From: Candidatus Mediterraneibacter surreyensis
Lineage (GTDB): Bacteria; Bacillota; Clostridia; Lachnospirales; Lachnospiraceae
NCBI GenBank assembly: GCA_019118885.1
Contig: DWYB01000086.1
Coordinates: 38,640 to 102,639, forward strand
Length of the DNA stretch: 64,000 nt
Direction of reading: 5' to 3'
Positions 36,283-45,367 of the stretch are shown piece by piece. Each line of letters opens with the position of its first letter. Position 1 is the first letter of the stretch. The notes under the pieces were generated by a model. The model did not search any database, was not told the DNA's origin, and was given only the letters and a program-made list of their open reading frames with translations. The translations under genes were made by a program, and so were the position numbers.

Positions 36283-37335
36283 ATGAAAAAACTTCTGGAC
36301 AGAATATTTATAGACGGGCTGACCGGTATGGCACAGGGGCTGTTTGCCACGCTGATTATCGGTACGATCATCCAGCAGATCGGAACATACTGCGGAGGAA
36401 ATATAGGAAATCTGATCTTCACGCTGGGAAAGGTGGCGGCAGGACTGACCGGAGCCGGTATCGGCGCGGGCGTTGCGCGAAAACTTGACGCAGGACATCT
36501 GGTTATCGTATCGGCAGCGGTGGTCGGTACGATCGGCGCGTTTGCAGGAGATGTCATGTCCGGCGCTGTATTGAAGGGAAATGCGCTTGTGCTTTCCGGA
36601 CCGGGAGAGCCTCTCGGAGCATTTGTGGCGTCGTACATTGCTATTGAGATCGGTATCCTGATCTCCGGAAAGACGAGGCTTGATATCATACTGACTCCTC
36701 TTGTATGTATTGGAGCCGGGTCGGCAGTGGGGCTTCTGGTGGGTCCGCCGATCTCCGGATTTATGGCATGGCTTGGTTCTCTGATCAACTGGGGAACGGA
36801 GCAGCAGCCTTTGATCATGGGAATCGTGGTATCAGTTCTTATGGGAATGATCCTGACGCTGCCGATCAGTTCGGCGGCTCTGGGGGTGATCCTGAATCTG
36901 TCGGGACTGGCGGCAGGAGCGGCCACCGTGGGGTGCTGCTGCAATATGATCGGATTCGCGGTGGCAAGCTTCCGGGAGAATAAGATCAGCGGTCTGCTCT
37001 CTCAGGGAATCGGAACGTCTATGCTGCAGGTGCCGAACATCGTGCGCCATCCGCTGATATGGATCCCGCCTATTCTTTCCAGTGCGATCCTGGGACCGGT
37101 ATCCACGATGGTATTTCACATGACGAATAACGCCACCGGTTCAGGCATGGGAACGGCAGGTCTTGTAGGCCCTCTGATGACATGGCAGGTGATGACGAAG
37201 TCCGAGGCTGAGCTGATCGTGCTCGTGAAGATCATACTGATCCAGTTTGTGCTTCCGGCTGTGCTTACGCTTCTCTTTTCGGAATTTATGAGGAAGAGAA
37301 AATGGATTCATTTCGGAGACATGAAGCTGGACTGA
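36283..37335 (+). CDS. Orphan PTS EIIC-type membrane protein (PTS_EIIC_2 family)
   Basis: 350 residues, about nine to ten helices, Gly/Ala/Ile-rich. It fits the PTS_EIIC_2 family (PF13303-like), for example in VGPPISGFMAWLGSLINWG and HMTNNATGSGMGTAGLVGPL. No EIIA, EIIB or HPr gene lies next to it, so energy coupling by phosphotransfer is unclear. I start at ATG 36283 (AAAGGGG upstream). The 30 codons before it are not family-like. Confidence 0.85.
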   Translation: MKKLLDRIFIDGLTGMAQGLFATLIIGTIIQQIGTYCGGNIGNLIFTLGKVAAGLTGAGIGAGVARKLDAGHLVIVSAAVVGTIGAFAGDVMSGAVLKGNALVLSGPGEPLGAFVASYIAIEIGILISGKTRLDIILTPLVCIGAGSAVGLLVGPPISGFMAWLGSLINWGTEQQPLIMGIVVSVLMGMILTLPISSAALGVILNLSGLAAGAATVGCCCNMIGFAVASFRENKISGLLSQGIGTSMLQVPNIVRHPLIWIPPILSSAILGPVSTMVFHMTNNATGSGMGTAGLVGPLMTWQVMTKSEAELIVLVKIILIQFVLPAVLTLLFSEFMRKRKWIHFGDMKLD

Positions 37336-37370
37336 ATCATTAAAAGATGATAAAAAAAGAGTGAACTCGG

Positions 37371-37399
37371 TTAACAGAAACCACAAAATATGGTATACT
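37371..37399 (+). promoter_or_regulatory. Promoter of the small alarmone synthetase gene
   Basis: TTAACA (37371-37376), 17-bp spacer, TATACT (37394-37399), 36 bp before the start codon. Confidence 0.7.
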
Positions 37400-37435
37400 A
37401 AAAGACAGTAAAATAACCAATGGGGGATATCCACG

Positions 37436-38182
37436 ATGAGAGGTGAACAACAGGTTGAGGCTGCACTTAAGAGCTACGAGGATGTCGACAGTTGGAAGAC
37501 AGTTATATTTCTTTATAATGCAGCCTTGAAAGAAGTGGGCACGAAGCTGGAGATATTAAACGACGAATTCCAGCATGTACACAAGTATAACCCGATCGAG
37601 CATATCAAGACCAGGATCAAGACGCCGGAGAGTATCGTAAAAAAATTAAAACGTTATGGCTATGAGACTTCCATTGAAAATATGGTCAAGTATATCAATG
37701 ACATAGCGGGAGTGAGGCTGATCTGTTCTTTTACTTCAGATATTTACCGCCTTGCTGAGATGATAGGAAATCAGAGCGATCTCAAGGTGCTCTCGATCAA
37801 AGACTATATAAAAAATCCCAAAGAGAGCGGCTATAAAAGCTATCATATGCTCGTATCGGTTCCGATCTTCCTGTCGGACAGTGTGGTAGATACAAAGGTG
37901 GAGATCCAGATCCGGACGATAGCCATGGATTTCTGGGCGAGCCTGGAGCATAAGATCTACTATAAATTTGAGGGAAATGCTCCGGATTACATAAGCCGGG
38001 ATCTCCGCGAATGTGCGAAGATGGTATCGGAACTGGACGAGAAGATGCTCTCACTTAATGAGGCAATCCAGGAATGTATTCTCCAGCAGGAGAACAAAGC
38101 TAATATGGACGATGTGGTGGAAAACGTGATCGGGAACAGAAAAGAACAGCCGAAGCTTCAGGCAAACGGAACTGAAGGATAG
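37436..38182 (+). CDS. Small alarmone synthetase (RelQ/YjbM-like)
   Basis: Makes (p)ppGpp from ATP and GDP/GTP. 248 residues, only the RelA/SpoT synthetase domain; there is no HD hydrolase, TGS or ACT domain. Seen: Arg/Lys-rich G loop (EHIKTRIKTPESIVKKLKR, about 55-75), INDIAGVRLIC (about 86-96), KESGYKSYH (about 128-136), EIQIRTIAMDFWASLEHK (about 155-172). The C-terminal helix carries an acidic and Gln-rich tail. RelQ enzymes are regulated at expression level and by pppGpp binding. The gene has its own promoter and terminator. Confidence 0.92.
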   Translation: MRGEQQVEAALKSYEDVDSWKTVIFLYNAALKEVGTKLEILNDEFQHVHKYNPIEHIKTRIKTPESIVKKLKRYGYETSIENMVKYINDIAGVRLICSFTSDIYRLAEMIGNQSDLKVLSIKDYIKNPKESGYKSYHMLVSVPIFLSDSVVDTKVEIQIRTIAMDFWASLEHKIYYKFEGNAPDYISRDLRECAKMVSELDEKMLSLNEAIQECILQQENKANMDDVVENVIGNRKEQPKLQANGTEG

Positions 38183-38211
38183 AGCTGGTGAAAAAAGAAT
38201 ATGCCAATAAT

Positions 38212-38250
38212 AAAAGGCCTGATACAGACAAGTGCTGTATCAGGTCTTTT
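38212..38250. terminator. Bidirectional terminator after the alarmone synthetase
   Basis: AAAGGCCTGATACAG (38212-38226) pairs with CTGTATCAGGTCTTT (38235-38249, one wobble), then T. It also ends the SPFH operon on the minus strand, whose stop is at 38252. Confidence 0.9.
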
Positions 38251-38251
38251 G

Positions 38252-39211
38252 CTACGCCTGTTTGTTTTCATCGTCAGCCGCCACTTCCGTGATGGATTTG
38301 ACAAGCCCTGCGATACCCTGGATTTCTGAAGGAATGATGATCTTGGTTGCTTTGCCGTCGGCTGCTTTCTCAAATGCTTCAAGGCTTCTGAGTGTGAGGA
38401 CGGCGTCGTCGGCGCCTGCTTCTTTTAAGAATCTCAGACCATCGGCAGTAGCCTGCTGAACTTTCATGATGGCTTCCGCTTCACCTTCCGCCTCGCGGAT
38501 CATTTTCTCTTTCTCGGCTTCGGCTTTCAGGATCGCCGCCTGCTTTGCTGCTTCTGCCTCGAGGATGACAGATTCTTTCTGTCCTTCGGCGACAAGGATG
38601 GTAGACTTCTTCTCACCTTCCGCGCGAAGGATTGCCTCACGTCTCTCGCGCTCTGCTTTCATCTGCTTTTCCATCGCATCGCGGATCGCGGTCGGCGGGA
38701 TAATATTCTTGAGTTCTACACGGTTTACCTTGATACCCCACGGATCTGTCGCCAGATCCAGTTCGGCGCGCATCTTGGTGTTGATCGTCTCGCGGGACGT
38801 CAGTGTCTGGTCAAGCTCGAGATCACCGATGATATTTCTCAGCGTGGTTGCTGTCAGATTCTCGATCGCTATGATCGGATTGGCAACTCCATAGCAGAAC
38901 ATCTTAGGATCCGTGATCTGATAGAAAATGACAGTATCGATCTGCATGGTAACATTATCTTTTGTGATTACAGGCTGGGGAGGAAAGTCCACTACCTGTT
39001 CTTTCAGGTCTATCCGTCTTGCCACCCGGTCAATAATGGGAACTTTGAAGTGAAGCCCGGTGCTCCATGTTGTAAGATAAGCTCCAAGTCGCTCGATAAC
39101 GACCGCCTGCGCCTGATGTACGATCTTGACACAGGACATCAGGATAAGTACGATGAGAACCAGAACAATCACAAGAAGTATTGTTCCGATACTGATAAAT
39201 GCCAGGTTCAT
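38252..39211 (-). CDS. SPFH/Band 7 membrane protein (stomatin/QmcA type)
   Basis: 319 residues. An N-terminal helix (about 3-25) is followed by the SPFH domain (about 30-190, for example RLGAYLTTWSTGLHFKVPIIDRV) and a long Ala/Glu/Lys-rich coiled coil (about 190-265). Members form large oligomeric cages in membrane microdomains and help membrane protein quality control. ATG 39211 has AAGGAGG. It overlaps the NfeD-like gene by four bases (ATGA), the usual pairing. Confidence 0.93.
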   Translation of the reverse strand: MNLAFISIGTILLVIVLVLIVLILMSCVKIVHQAQAVVIERLGAYLTTWSTGLHFKVPIIDRVARRIDLKEQVVDFPPQPVITKDNVTMQIDTVIFYQITDPKMFCYGVANPIIAIENLTATTLRNIIGDLELDQTLTSRETINTKMRAELDLATDPWGIKVNRVELKNIIPPTAIRDAMEKQMKAERERREAILRAEGEKKSTILVAEGQKESVILEAEAAKQAAILKAEAEKEKMIREAEGEAEAIMKVQQATADGLRFLKEAGADDAVLTLRSLEAFEKAADGKATKIIIPSEIQGIAGLVKSITEVAADDENKQA

Positions 39212-39684
39212 GATAAATCCTCCTTATATTTTTCTACGATCAGTTTAACCCCTGATATTGAGATGATCTTTGCCAGATCACCTGCCTCGAGTATTTCATT
39301 GTTGTTCTGTGAGCGGACTGTCCATTCCTGTCCGTCAACGATGCTTTTGCCGGTCTGTTTTAAATTATCGACCCGCTCTGTGATCCGGATGATTTCTCCG
39401 ATCTTGCTTTCGTAGTTGGTCTTTAACCGGTTACGGTTGAGATGTCGGGCAGCCCATGGGCGTGTGAAGATCATCAGCACGACAGACACGGCGAAGAACA
39501 CGATGATCTGGACGATGAGATTCCCGCCGAGCGTGTTGACGGCCATTGCGGCCAGTGAACCTATGGCAAACCATATCGTAGTAAGGCCGACTGTGATCAG
39601 TTCAATAACGATCAGTACGATGAACAGCCCAAGCCAGATCAGGTTCAGGGCGGTTGTGGAAAGTGTCAGGATGTCTGATCCCAT
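39208..39684 (-). CDS. NfeD-like membrane protein
   Basis: 158 residues. Three N-terminal helices (about 8-85) and a C-terminal OB-fold (about 95-155, IGEIIRITERVDN, GQEWTVRSQ), the short YbbK/NfeD1b form without the ClpP-like protease part. It works with the SPFH protein encoded next. I start at ATG 39684 (AAAGGAGACAACTT upstream), ten codons inside the longest frame. Confidence 0.92.
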   Translation of the reverse strand: MGSDILTLSTTALNLIWLGLFIVLIVIELITVGLTTIWFAIGSLAAMAVNTLGGNLIVQIIVFFAVSVVLMIFTRPWAARHLNRNRLKTNYESKIGEIIRITERVDNLKQTGKSIVDGQEWTVRSQNNNEILEAGDLAKIISISGVKLIVEKYKEDLS

Positions 39685-39823
39685 AAGTTGTCTCCTTTCT
39701 TTAAATAAATTCAATTTATTTTATCACATGTTATGCGCCTTTTGTCGAAAATAGTATGTAATTCTAAAAATTGTAAGAATTTCTTAATATTGTAACAGTT
39801 CGTCCGGCGTCCGCGAAAATGTG

Positions 39824-39852
39824 TTGATGCATTGAAACATTTTCGCTATACT
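39824..39852 (+). promoter_or_regulatory. Promoter of the P-type ATPase operon
   Basis: TTGATG (39824-39829), 17-bp spacer, TATACT (39847-39852). An inverted repeat (GAAAATGTGTTGATGCATTGAAACATTTTC, arms GAAAATGT 39815-39822 and ACATTTTC 39837-39844) overlaps the -35 and spacer and could be an operator for a metal sensor. Confidence 0.6.
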
Positions 39853-39895
39853 GTATGGAGGGAAAAGTTTATCAGAAAGTAAAAGGTACGGAAGA

Positions 39896-41761
39896 ATGAC
39901 AGAACAGGTGCGGAAAAAAGGGATCGAGATCGGAGTGGGCCTTGCGCTCTATATCGCCGCACTGGCGATCGTATTTTATCAGGATATTCCGAAAGTGGGG
40001 GAGATGCTTCTGTTTCTTGCCGCCTATGCGGCGCTCTCTCTGACTACATATTGGGAACAGCTTAAGAAGATTGCAAAAGGACAGTTCCTGGATGAGAATC
40101 TGCTTATGATCCTTGCGACGGTAGGGGCGTTTGCCATAGACCGGCACAGCGAGGCTGTGGCGGCTATGTTGTTTTATCAGGTGGGTAAGCTGATTGAGGA
40201 GATATCCCTGAGCAGATCAAAAAAATCGATCGCGGAGTTTATTGACATCCGTCCGGAGTATGCCAATCTCAAGGTGGGGAATAAGGTCAAGATCGTGCCT
40301 CCCCAGCAGCTTGAAGTAAAACAGCTGATCGTTCTGAGGCCGGGCGAGAAGATTCCGGTGGACTCTGTCGTAGTATCAGGAACAAGCGCGATCGATATGA
40401 AAGCGCTCACCGGAGAATCAGAGCCAAGAGCCGTAAAGATCGGTGACAGACTATACAGCGGATGCATCAACCTGAACGGAGTGCTTGAAGCAAGGGTTGT
40501 GCGTTCCTATCATGAATCGGCGGCATCCAGAGTCATGAGCCTGGTGGAGAACGCTAATGAGAAAAAGTCTGACAGTGTCCGTTTTGCCGACAAGTTCACG
40601 AGGTATTATACTCCGCTGGTGATTTTGGCTGCTCTTCTTACGGTGATCCTGCCGCCGATGATCTTCGCCCAGTCGAAGATGGAGTGGATATACCGTGGGC
40701 TCATACTCCTGGTGGCTGCATGCCCGTGTGGTCTGATGGTATCGATACCGCTTGCTTTCCTGGGCGGGATCGGTTCCGCCTCAAAACAGGGAGTGCTTAT
40801 AAAAGGAGGAGCTTATCTTGAGGATCTGACAGAAGTGGATACTTTTGTGTTTGATAAGACGGGAACGCTGACAGAGGGTGTTTTCCATGTGCGGCAGATC
40901 GTTCCATGGAAAAGAGAAGAAAAAGAGCTCCTCGAGCTGGCGGCTCTCGCTGAGTCTTATTCTAGTCATCCTATCGCCTTATCGTTAATGGAAGAGTATG
41001 GGAAAGAGATAGACAGAACGCGGATCGGAGAAATAGAAGAACAGCCTGGGTATGGGGTTCGGGCCATGGTGGACGGGAAAGAGATCTACGTGGGTAATAC
41101 ACGGCTCATGAACAGGCAGGGAATATTTTATCACCCGGTGACTGAAGCGGGAACAGTGGTTTATATAGCTGTGGACGGTCAGTATGCAGGATATATACTG
41201 ATCTCCGATATCGTACGGAAAGATGCTCCGAAGCTGATCAGATGGATGCATAAAAGAGATCTGGATACAGTAATGTTTACGGGGGATAATGATAATGCGG
41301 CGGAAGCGGCGGCATCCGAATTGGGAATCGAAAGTGTATATTCAGAGCTGATGCCGGAAGATAAAGTCGCGCTTTTGGAAGAGTTCCGCGAAAACCAGAT
41401 GGAAGGAGAAAAGCTGGCATTTGTGGGTGACGGAATCAATGACGCGCCGGTCCTTTCACTTGCAGACGTCGGTATCGCGATGGGCGGATTAGGAGCAGAC
41501 GCAGCACTGGAAGCTGCGGATATCATTCTGATGGAGGACGAGCCGTCAAGGATTATCAGCGCCGTTCGGATCGCGAAGGCGACGCTGCGGTCAGTGAAAC
41601 AGAACATGGTATTTGCGATCGGCATGAAAGTTCTGCTGATCGTTCTGGCGTTCTTTGGGTTTGTAACTATGCAGAATGCCATTATAGCTGACATGGTGGT
41701 TATGTTGATAAATATATTGAATTCATTCTGGATGATGCATTATCCGGAACAGGGAGTGTGA
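39896..41761 (+). CDS. P1B-type heavy-metal ATPase (Zn/Cd exporter type)
   Basis: 621 residues. Exports Zn2+, Cd2+ or Pb2+. Seen: TGES actuator loop (about 167-170), membrane metal site CPC in VAACPCGLM (about 278-280), phosphorylation motif DKTGT (about 321-325), SHP motif (YSSHPIAL, about 362), GDGINDAP (about 520-527), and the class-specific membrane Asp in IIADMVVML near the C terminus. It has no N-terminal HMA or Cys/His metal-binding domain, and the first pair of helices starts almost at once. A TPR lipoprotein gene follows without a gap. Confidence 0.93.
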   Translation: MTEQVRKKGIEIGVGLALYIAALAIVFYQDIPKVGEMLLFLAAYAALSLTTYWEQLKKIAKGQFLDENLLMILATVGAFAIDRHSEAVAAMLFYQVGKLIEEISLSRSKKSIAEFIDIRPEYANLKVGNKVKIVPPQQLEVKQLIVLRPGEKIPVDSVVVSGTSAIDMKALTGESEPRAVKIGDRLYSGCINLNGVLEARVVRSYHESAASRVMSLVENANEKKSDSVRFADKFTRYYTPLVILAALLTVILPPMIFAQSKMEWIYRGLILLVAACPCGLMVSIPLAFLGGIGSASKQGVLIKGGAYLEDLTEVDTFVFDKTGTLTEGVFHVRQIVPWKREEKELLELAALAESYSSHPIALSLMEEYGKEIDRTRIGEIEEQPGYGVRAMVDGKEIYVGNTRLMNRQGIFYHPVTEAGTVVYIAVDGQYAGYILISDIVRKDAPKLIRWMHKRDLDTVMFTGDNDNAAEAAASELGIESVYSELMPEDKVALLEEFRENQMEGEKLAFVGDGINDAPVLSLADVGIAMGGLGADAALEAADIILMEDEPSRIISAVRIAKATLRSVKQNMVFAIGMKVLLIVLAFFGFVTMQNAIIADMVVMLINILNSFWMMHYPEQGV

Positions 41762-42319
41762 ATGAAAATGAGAAAAAGATGGATCACGATTATAGCGGCG
41801 TGCGTTCTTGCGGCGGGAACAGCCGGCTGCGCAAATCCGCAGAAATCAGGTGTGGACGCACTGGAAGCGGGAAATTATGAAGAAGCATTGGCTGATTTTC
41901 AGGATATGACGGAAAGCGGCAGCAAAGACGATATAGCGGAGGGATACCGCGGGCTCGGTATGACCTACTATGAGAAGGAAGATTATGAGAATGCCCTTGA
42001 CGCATTCAAACAGGCGGCGGATAACGGGGCCAAGCAGACGATAGAGATGTATAATCTGATGGGAATCTGCGCGATGCAGACAGGGGACTATGCTGCAGCG
42101 CTGGACTATATTCAGTCCGGGATCGCTCTTACCAGTACGTCGGACGGAGCCGACTCTGCGGATGCAGGACTTATCCGGGAGATGAAGTATAATGAGATCA
42201 TCTGCTGCGAGAATCTGGCGGACTGGGAGAGCGCCAAAAAGAAAGTAACGGAATATCTGGAGTCCTATCCGGATGATGAAACAATGCAGAAAGAGTCGGA
42301 GTTTTTAGAGACACGGTAA
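41762..42319 (+). CDS. TPR-repeat lipoprotein
   Basis: 185 residues. Signal peptide with lipobox AGTAGC (Cys at about 23), then tetratricopeptide repeats: ALEAGNYEEALADFQ (about 34-48), YYEKEDYENALDAFKQA (about 69-85) and AMQTGDYAAALDYIQSG. A fourth, partial repeat is near 150-175. It is probably an extracellular or membrane-surface adaptor. The gene follows the ATPase stop directly (TGAATG); ATG 41768 is an alternative start. Its partner is unknown. Confidence 0.88.
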   Translation: MKMRKRWITIIAACVLAAGTAGCANPQKSGVDALEAGNYEEALADFQDMTESGSKDDIAEGYRGLGMTYYEKEDYENALDAFKQAADNGAKQTIEMYNLMGICAMQTGDYAAALDYIQSGIALTSTSDGADSADAGLIREMKYNEIICCENLADWESAKKKVTEYLESYPDDETMQKESEFLETR

Positions 42320-42344
42320 GGTGTCCGGTCAGGAGAAAAACTAT

Positions 42345-43580
42345 ATGCATGAGACAGAACATATCGCTGAGAAAGTTATTCTCATAGGCCTCGATACGGG
42401 AAACCGGGAGTCTGCGGAACGTTCCCTGGATGAACTGGCCGAGCTGGCTAAGACTGCCGGAGCAGAAGTGGCAGGGCGGCTGATCCAGGCCAGGGAGACC
42501 GCCCATCCGGCAACCTATATCGGGAAAGGGAAAATAGAAGAATTAAAAGATCTGATCTGGGAGACGGACGCCACAGGGATCATCTGTGACGATGAGCTGA
42601 CCAGCGCCCAGCTTGGCAATCTGGAGGGGGAACTCTCCTGCAAGATCATTGACCGGACGCTTCTGATCCTGGATATTTTTGCGGCCCGCGCCGTGTCAGG
42701 AGAGGGAAAGATTCAGGTGGAACTGGCGCAGTTGAGATACCGGGCGTCCCGTCTGACGGGGCTTGGAAGATCTCTCTCCCGTCTGGGCGGCGGCATCGGC
42801 ACGAGAGGACCCGGTGAGAAGAAACTGGAGATGGACCGGAGACTGATCCGGGAGAGGATCAGCAGACTCAAGCGGGATCTGAAAGAGGTAGAAAAGCACA
42901 GAGAACTGATCCGGTCACAGCGCAGGCAGTCGGGTCTGAAGGTGGCGGCTCTCGTGGGTTATACTTCCGCAGGTAAGAGCAGTATCGAAAACGCGCTGAC
43001 AGACGCCGGAATTCTGGAGGACGCCATGCTTTTTTCCACGCTTGATACTACCACCCGTTCCCTGATGCTTGACAACACGCAGGAGATCCTGATTACAGAT
43101 ACGGTAGGATTTATAAGAAAGCTGCCGCATCATCTGGTGGAAGCTTTCAAGAGCACGCTGGAGGAAGTGAAGTATGCGGATATTATCATACATGTGGTAG
43201 ACGCGTCGAATCCTCAGATGGATGAACAGATGTATGTAGTATATGATACGCTGCGTCAGCTTGGGGTGGAAGATCGTCCTGTTATCACTCTTTTCAATAA
43301 GCAGGACCGTCTGGAAACAGAGCAGCGGCAACGGGATTTTCAGGCGGATTACTCCATCCCCACATCTGCAAAGACAGGGCAGGGCCTGGAGGAACTGAAG
43401 AAAGCGCTCCTTGAGATCCTGCGAAGAGATCAGATCTACATTGAGCGTCTGTACGGCTTTCAGGATGCAGGGAAAATTCAGCTTATCCGCAGTCATGGAC
43501 AGCTTCTTTCAGAAGAGTATGTTCCGGAAGGAATCGCGGTAAAAGCGTATGTGCCTCAGAGTATTTACGGTAAAATATAG
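42345..43580 (+). CDS. hflX: HflX GTPase
   Basis: Ribosome-associated GTPase that splits stalled or hibernating ribosomes. 411 residues. N-terminal HflX domain with AHPATYIGKGKIEEL (about 48-62) and QLRYRASRLTGLGRSLSRLGGGIGTRGPGE-type region (about 133-165), then the G domain: G1 GYTSAGKSS (about 206-214, the usual form is GYTNAGKST), G3 DTVGFI and G4 NKQD. I favour ATG 42345 (AGGAG, 10 nt) over GTG 42321. It follows the TPR gene closely. Confidence 0.94.
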   Translation: MHETEHIAEKVILIGLDTGNRESAERSLDELAELAKTAGAEVAGRLIQARETAHPATYIGKGKIEELKDLIWETDATGIICDDELTSAQLGNLEGELSCKIIDRTLLILDIFAARAVSGEGKIQVELAQLRYRASRLTGLGRSLSRLGGGIGTRGPGEKKLEMDRRLIRERISRLKRDLKEVEKHRELIRSQRRQSGLKVAALVGYTSAGKSSIENALTDAGILEDAMLFSTLDTTTRSLMLDNTQEILITDTVGFIRKLPHHLVEAFKSTLEEVKYADIIIHVVDASNPQMDEQMYVVYDTLRQLGVEDRPVITLFNKQDRLETEQRQRDFQADYSIPTSAKTGQGLEELKKALLEILRRDQIYIERLYGFQDAGKIQLIRSHGQLLSEEYVPEGIAVKAYVPQSIYGKI

Positions 43581-43635
43581 CGGCTGTGCTGCAACATCGG
43601 AAAGCTGTGTGGAGAGTAAGAAAGGTAGGAAAGCA

Positions 43636-44427
43636 ATGATCATAATTGACAGAGAAAAATGTATCGGCTGCGGTCTGTGTGCGAAAGACTGCCCTGCGGG
43701 AAAGATAAAGATTGAAGAGAAAAAGGCGGTCTATGCGCCGGAGTGTATCCAGTGCGGACACTGTGTGGCTGTCTGTCCGCAGGAAGCGGTGTCGATCCCG
43801 GAGTATGATATGGATGATATTGAAACATATGATAAAGATACGTTTACAGTGGAGCCGGACCGATTTCTTCATGCGGTAAAGTTCCGCAGAAGTATCCGTA
43901 ACTATAAGGACCAGCCGCTTGAAAAAGAGAAGATGGAGCGGATTCTGCAGGCGGGGAGATATACACCTACGGCTAAAAACAGTCAGGAATGCCGTTTTAT
44001 CGTATTGCAGAATGAACTGGAAGATTTTAAACAACAGTTGTGGGAAACCGTTCCGGATCTGACAGAGCAGATGAAAAAGGACATGCCTCACTATGCGATG
44101 CTTTTCAAATTCATGTACAGGAAATGGAAGAAAGACCATTCGGATGATTCTTTGTTCTTTAATGCGCCGGCCTGTATACTGATCGCTTCGGAGAACCCGC
44201 TTGACGGCGGACTTGCCGCTGCGAATATAGAGAATATGGCGGTGGCGGAAGGAGCCGGCGTGCTGTACAGCGGATATCTCCAGAGGATCATCAGCGCATC
44301 TTATGAACTGAAAGATTGGCTCGGAATATCGGATCGGTCGCTGACCTGCTGTATGCTCATCGGATATCCAGCCGTTACATACAGAAGGACCGCGCCGAGA
44401 AAAAAGCCCGATATCGTGTGGCGATAA
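43636..44427 (+). CDS. Ferredoxin-nitroreductase fusion
   Basis: 263 residues. The N terminus is a 2[4Fe-4S] ferredoxin with CIGCGLCAKDCPAG (about 10-23) and CIQCGHCVAVCPQE (about 38-51). The rest is an FMN nitroreductase-fold domain (about 75-263), with RRSIRNYKDQPL (about 83-94) and TPTAKNSQE as flavin-contact segments. Such fusions reduce nitro compounds, quinones or unknown metabolites using ferredoxin-level electrons. ATG 43636 follows GGTAGGAAAG; the longer frame from 43549 overlaps hflX and is not needed. Confidence 0.9.
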   Translation: MIIIDREKCIGCGLCAKDCPAGKIKIEEKKAVYAPECIQCGHCVAVCPQEAVSIPEYDMDDIETYDKDTFTVEPDRFLHAVKFRRSIRNYKDQPLEKEKMERILQAGRYTPTAKNSQECRFIVLQNELEDFKQQLWETVPDLTEQMKKDMPHYAMLFKFMYRKWKKDHSDDSLFFNAPACILIASENPLDGGLAAANIENMAVAEGAGVLYSGYLQRIISASYELKDWLGISDRSLTCCMLIGYPAVTYRRTAPRKKPDIVWR

Positions 44428-44447
44428 GGGATCGGAGAATCGCAAAT

Positions 44448-45176
44448 TTACAGAATTGCCCCGTCCAGTCCGATGATCTGTCCGGTCAGGTAGGATGGAC
44501 TTTCTGATAAAAGAAGAATCATCGCGGCAGTCTCTTCGGGGGTGCCGTACCGTCCTGCCGGAATCTCATCTTCCAGAGCAGTGCGCTCTTCCGAAGTCAG
44601 ATGGCTGTTCATCTCTGTGTCGATTACCCCGCATGCAAGGGCGTTTACCTGGATATTGCTGGGAGCCAGTTCTTTCGCCAGCGCTTTCGTCAGGCCGTGA
44701 AGTCCGGCTTTTGCGGCTGAATAGGCAGCCTCACAGGAGGCTCCTGCAGTTCCCCACATGGAAGAAATATTGATGATTTTCCCCATTTTCCGGGAAACCA
44801 TATAGGGAATCGCTTCCCGGCAGCAGTAGAAAGCGGACGACAGATCCGTGTCTATGACAGATCTCCAATCTTCATCCGACATATCTGTAAGCAGTCCGAA
44901 ATATGCCCGTCCTGCATTGTTGACGAGTACGTCAAGACCGCCGCATGCGGAAGAGATCAAAGCGAACATGGAACGAACAATGTCCGGATTACTCACATCT
45001 CCGGGAAGTACGGCGCAAGTGCCTCCGGCGGATCTGATATCCTGTGCTACGGCCTCAAGCCGGTCTACAGAATTTCTGCAATTTATAAATACATGATAAC
45101 CTCTGTCTGCAAAAGCAAGAGCACAGGCCCGGCCGATGCCTCTGGAAGATCCTGTTATCAGAACATTTTTTTTCAT
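44448..45176 (-). CDS. Short-chain dehydrogenase (FabG-like)
   Basis: NAD(P)-dependent oxidoreductase, 242 residues. Rossmann motif TGSSRGIG (8-15), NNAG (86-89), catalytic Ser139, Tyr152 and Lys156 (YSAAK). It resembles 3-oxoacyl-ACP reductase, but no fatty-acid genes are adjacent, so the substrate is open. ATG 45176 has GAGAGGTG upstream. It converges on the nitroreductase gene with 20 bp between. Confidence 0.88.
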   Translation of the reverse strand: MKKNVLITGSSRGIGRACALAFADRGYHVFINCRNSVDRLEAVAQDIRSAGGTCAVLPGDVSNPDIVRSMFALISSACGGLDVLVNNAGRAYFGLLTDMSDEDWRSVIDTDLSSAFYCCREAIPYMVSRKMGKIINISSMWGTAGASCEAAYSAAKAGLHGLTKALAKELAPSNIQVNALACGVIDTEMNSHLTSEERTALEDEIPAGRYGTPEETAAMILLLSESPSYLTGQIIGLDGAIL

Positions 45177-45256
45177 AACTACACCTCTCAATGGTTGTGA
45201 TTGCGCTCAACGCAATTATAACATAGTTCCATATAAGGGAAAATATGAAAATTCAT

Positions 45257-45285
45257 TGTACTTGTTCTCCGCCTGTGTTAAAATT
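45257..45285 (+). promoter_or_regulatory. Probable promoter of the alarmone hydrolase gene
   Basis: TTGTAC (45257-45262), 17-bp spacer, TAAAAT (45280-45285). Confidence 0.5.
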
Positions 45286-45367
45286 TATTTGACAACTTGG
45301 ATATTGGAAAGAAATCATCCTGAAGGGAGAACCTGCAGGGTGAGCAGATCTCTGAGGAGGGTATGAC

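Noticed and set aside
43483-44445. 320-codon minus-strand frame
   Set aside because: Antisense to the ferredoxin-nitroreductase fusion, whose Cys motifs are unmistakable on the plus strand.
45136-45366. Plus-strand frame of 76 codons before the MESH1-like gene
   Set aside because: It begins inside the SDR gene on the opposite strand, covers the promoter, and contains no protein-like pattern.
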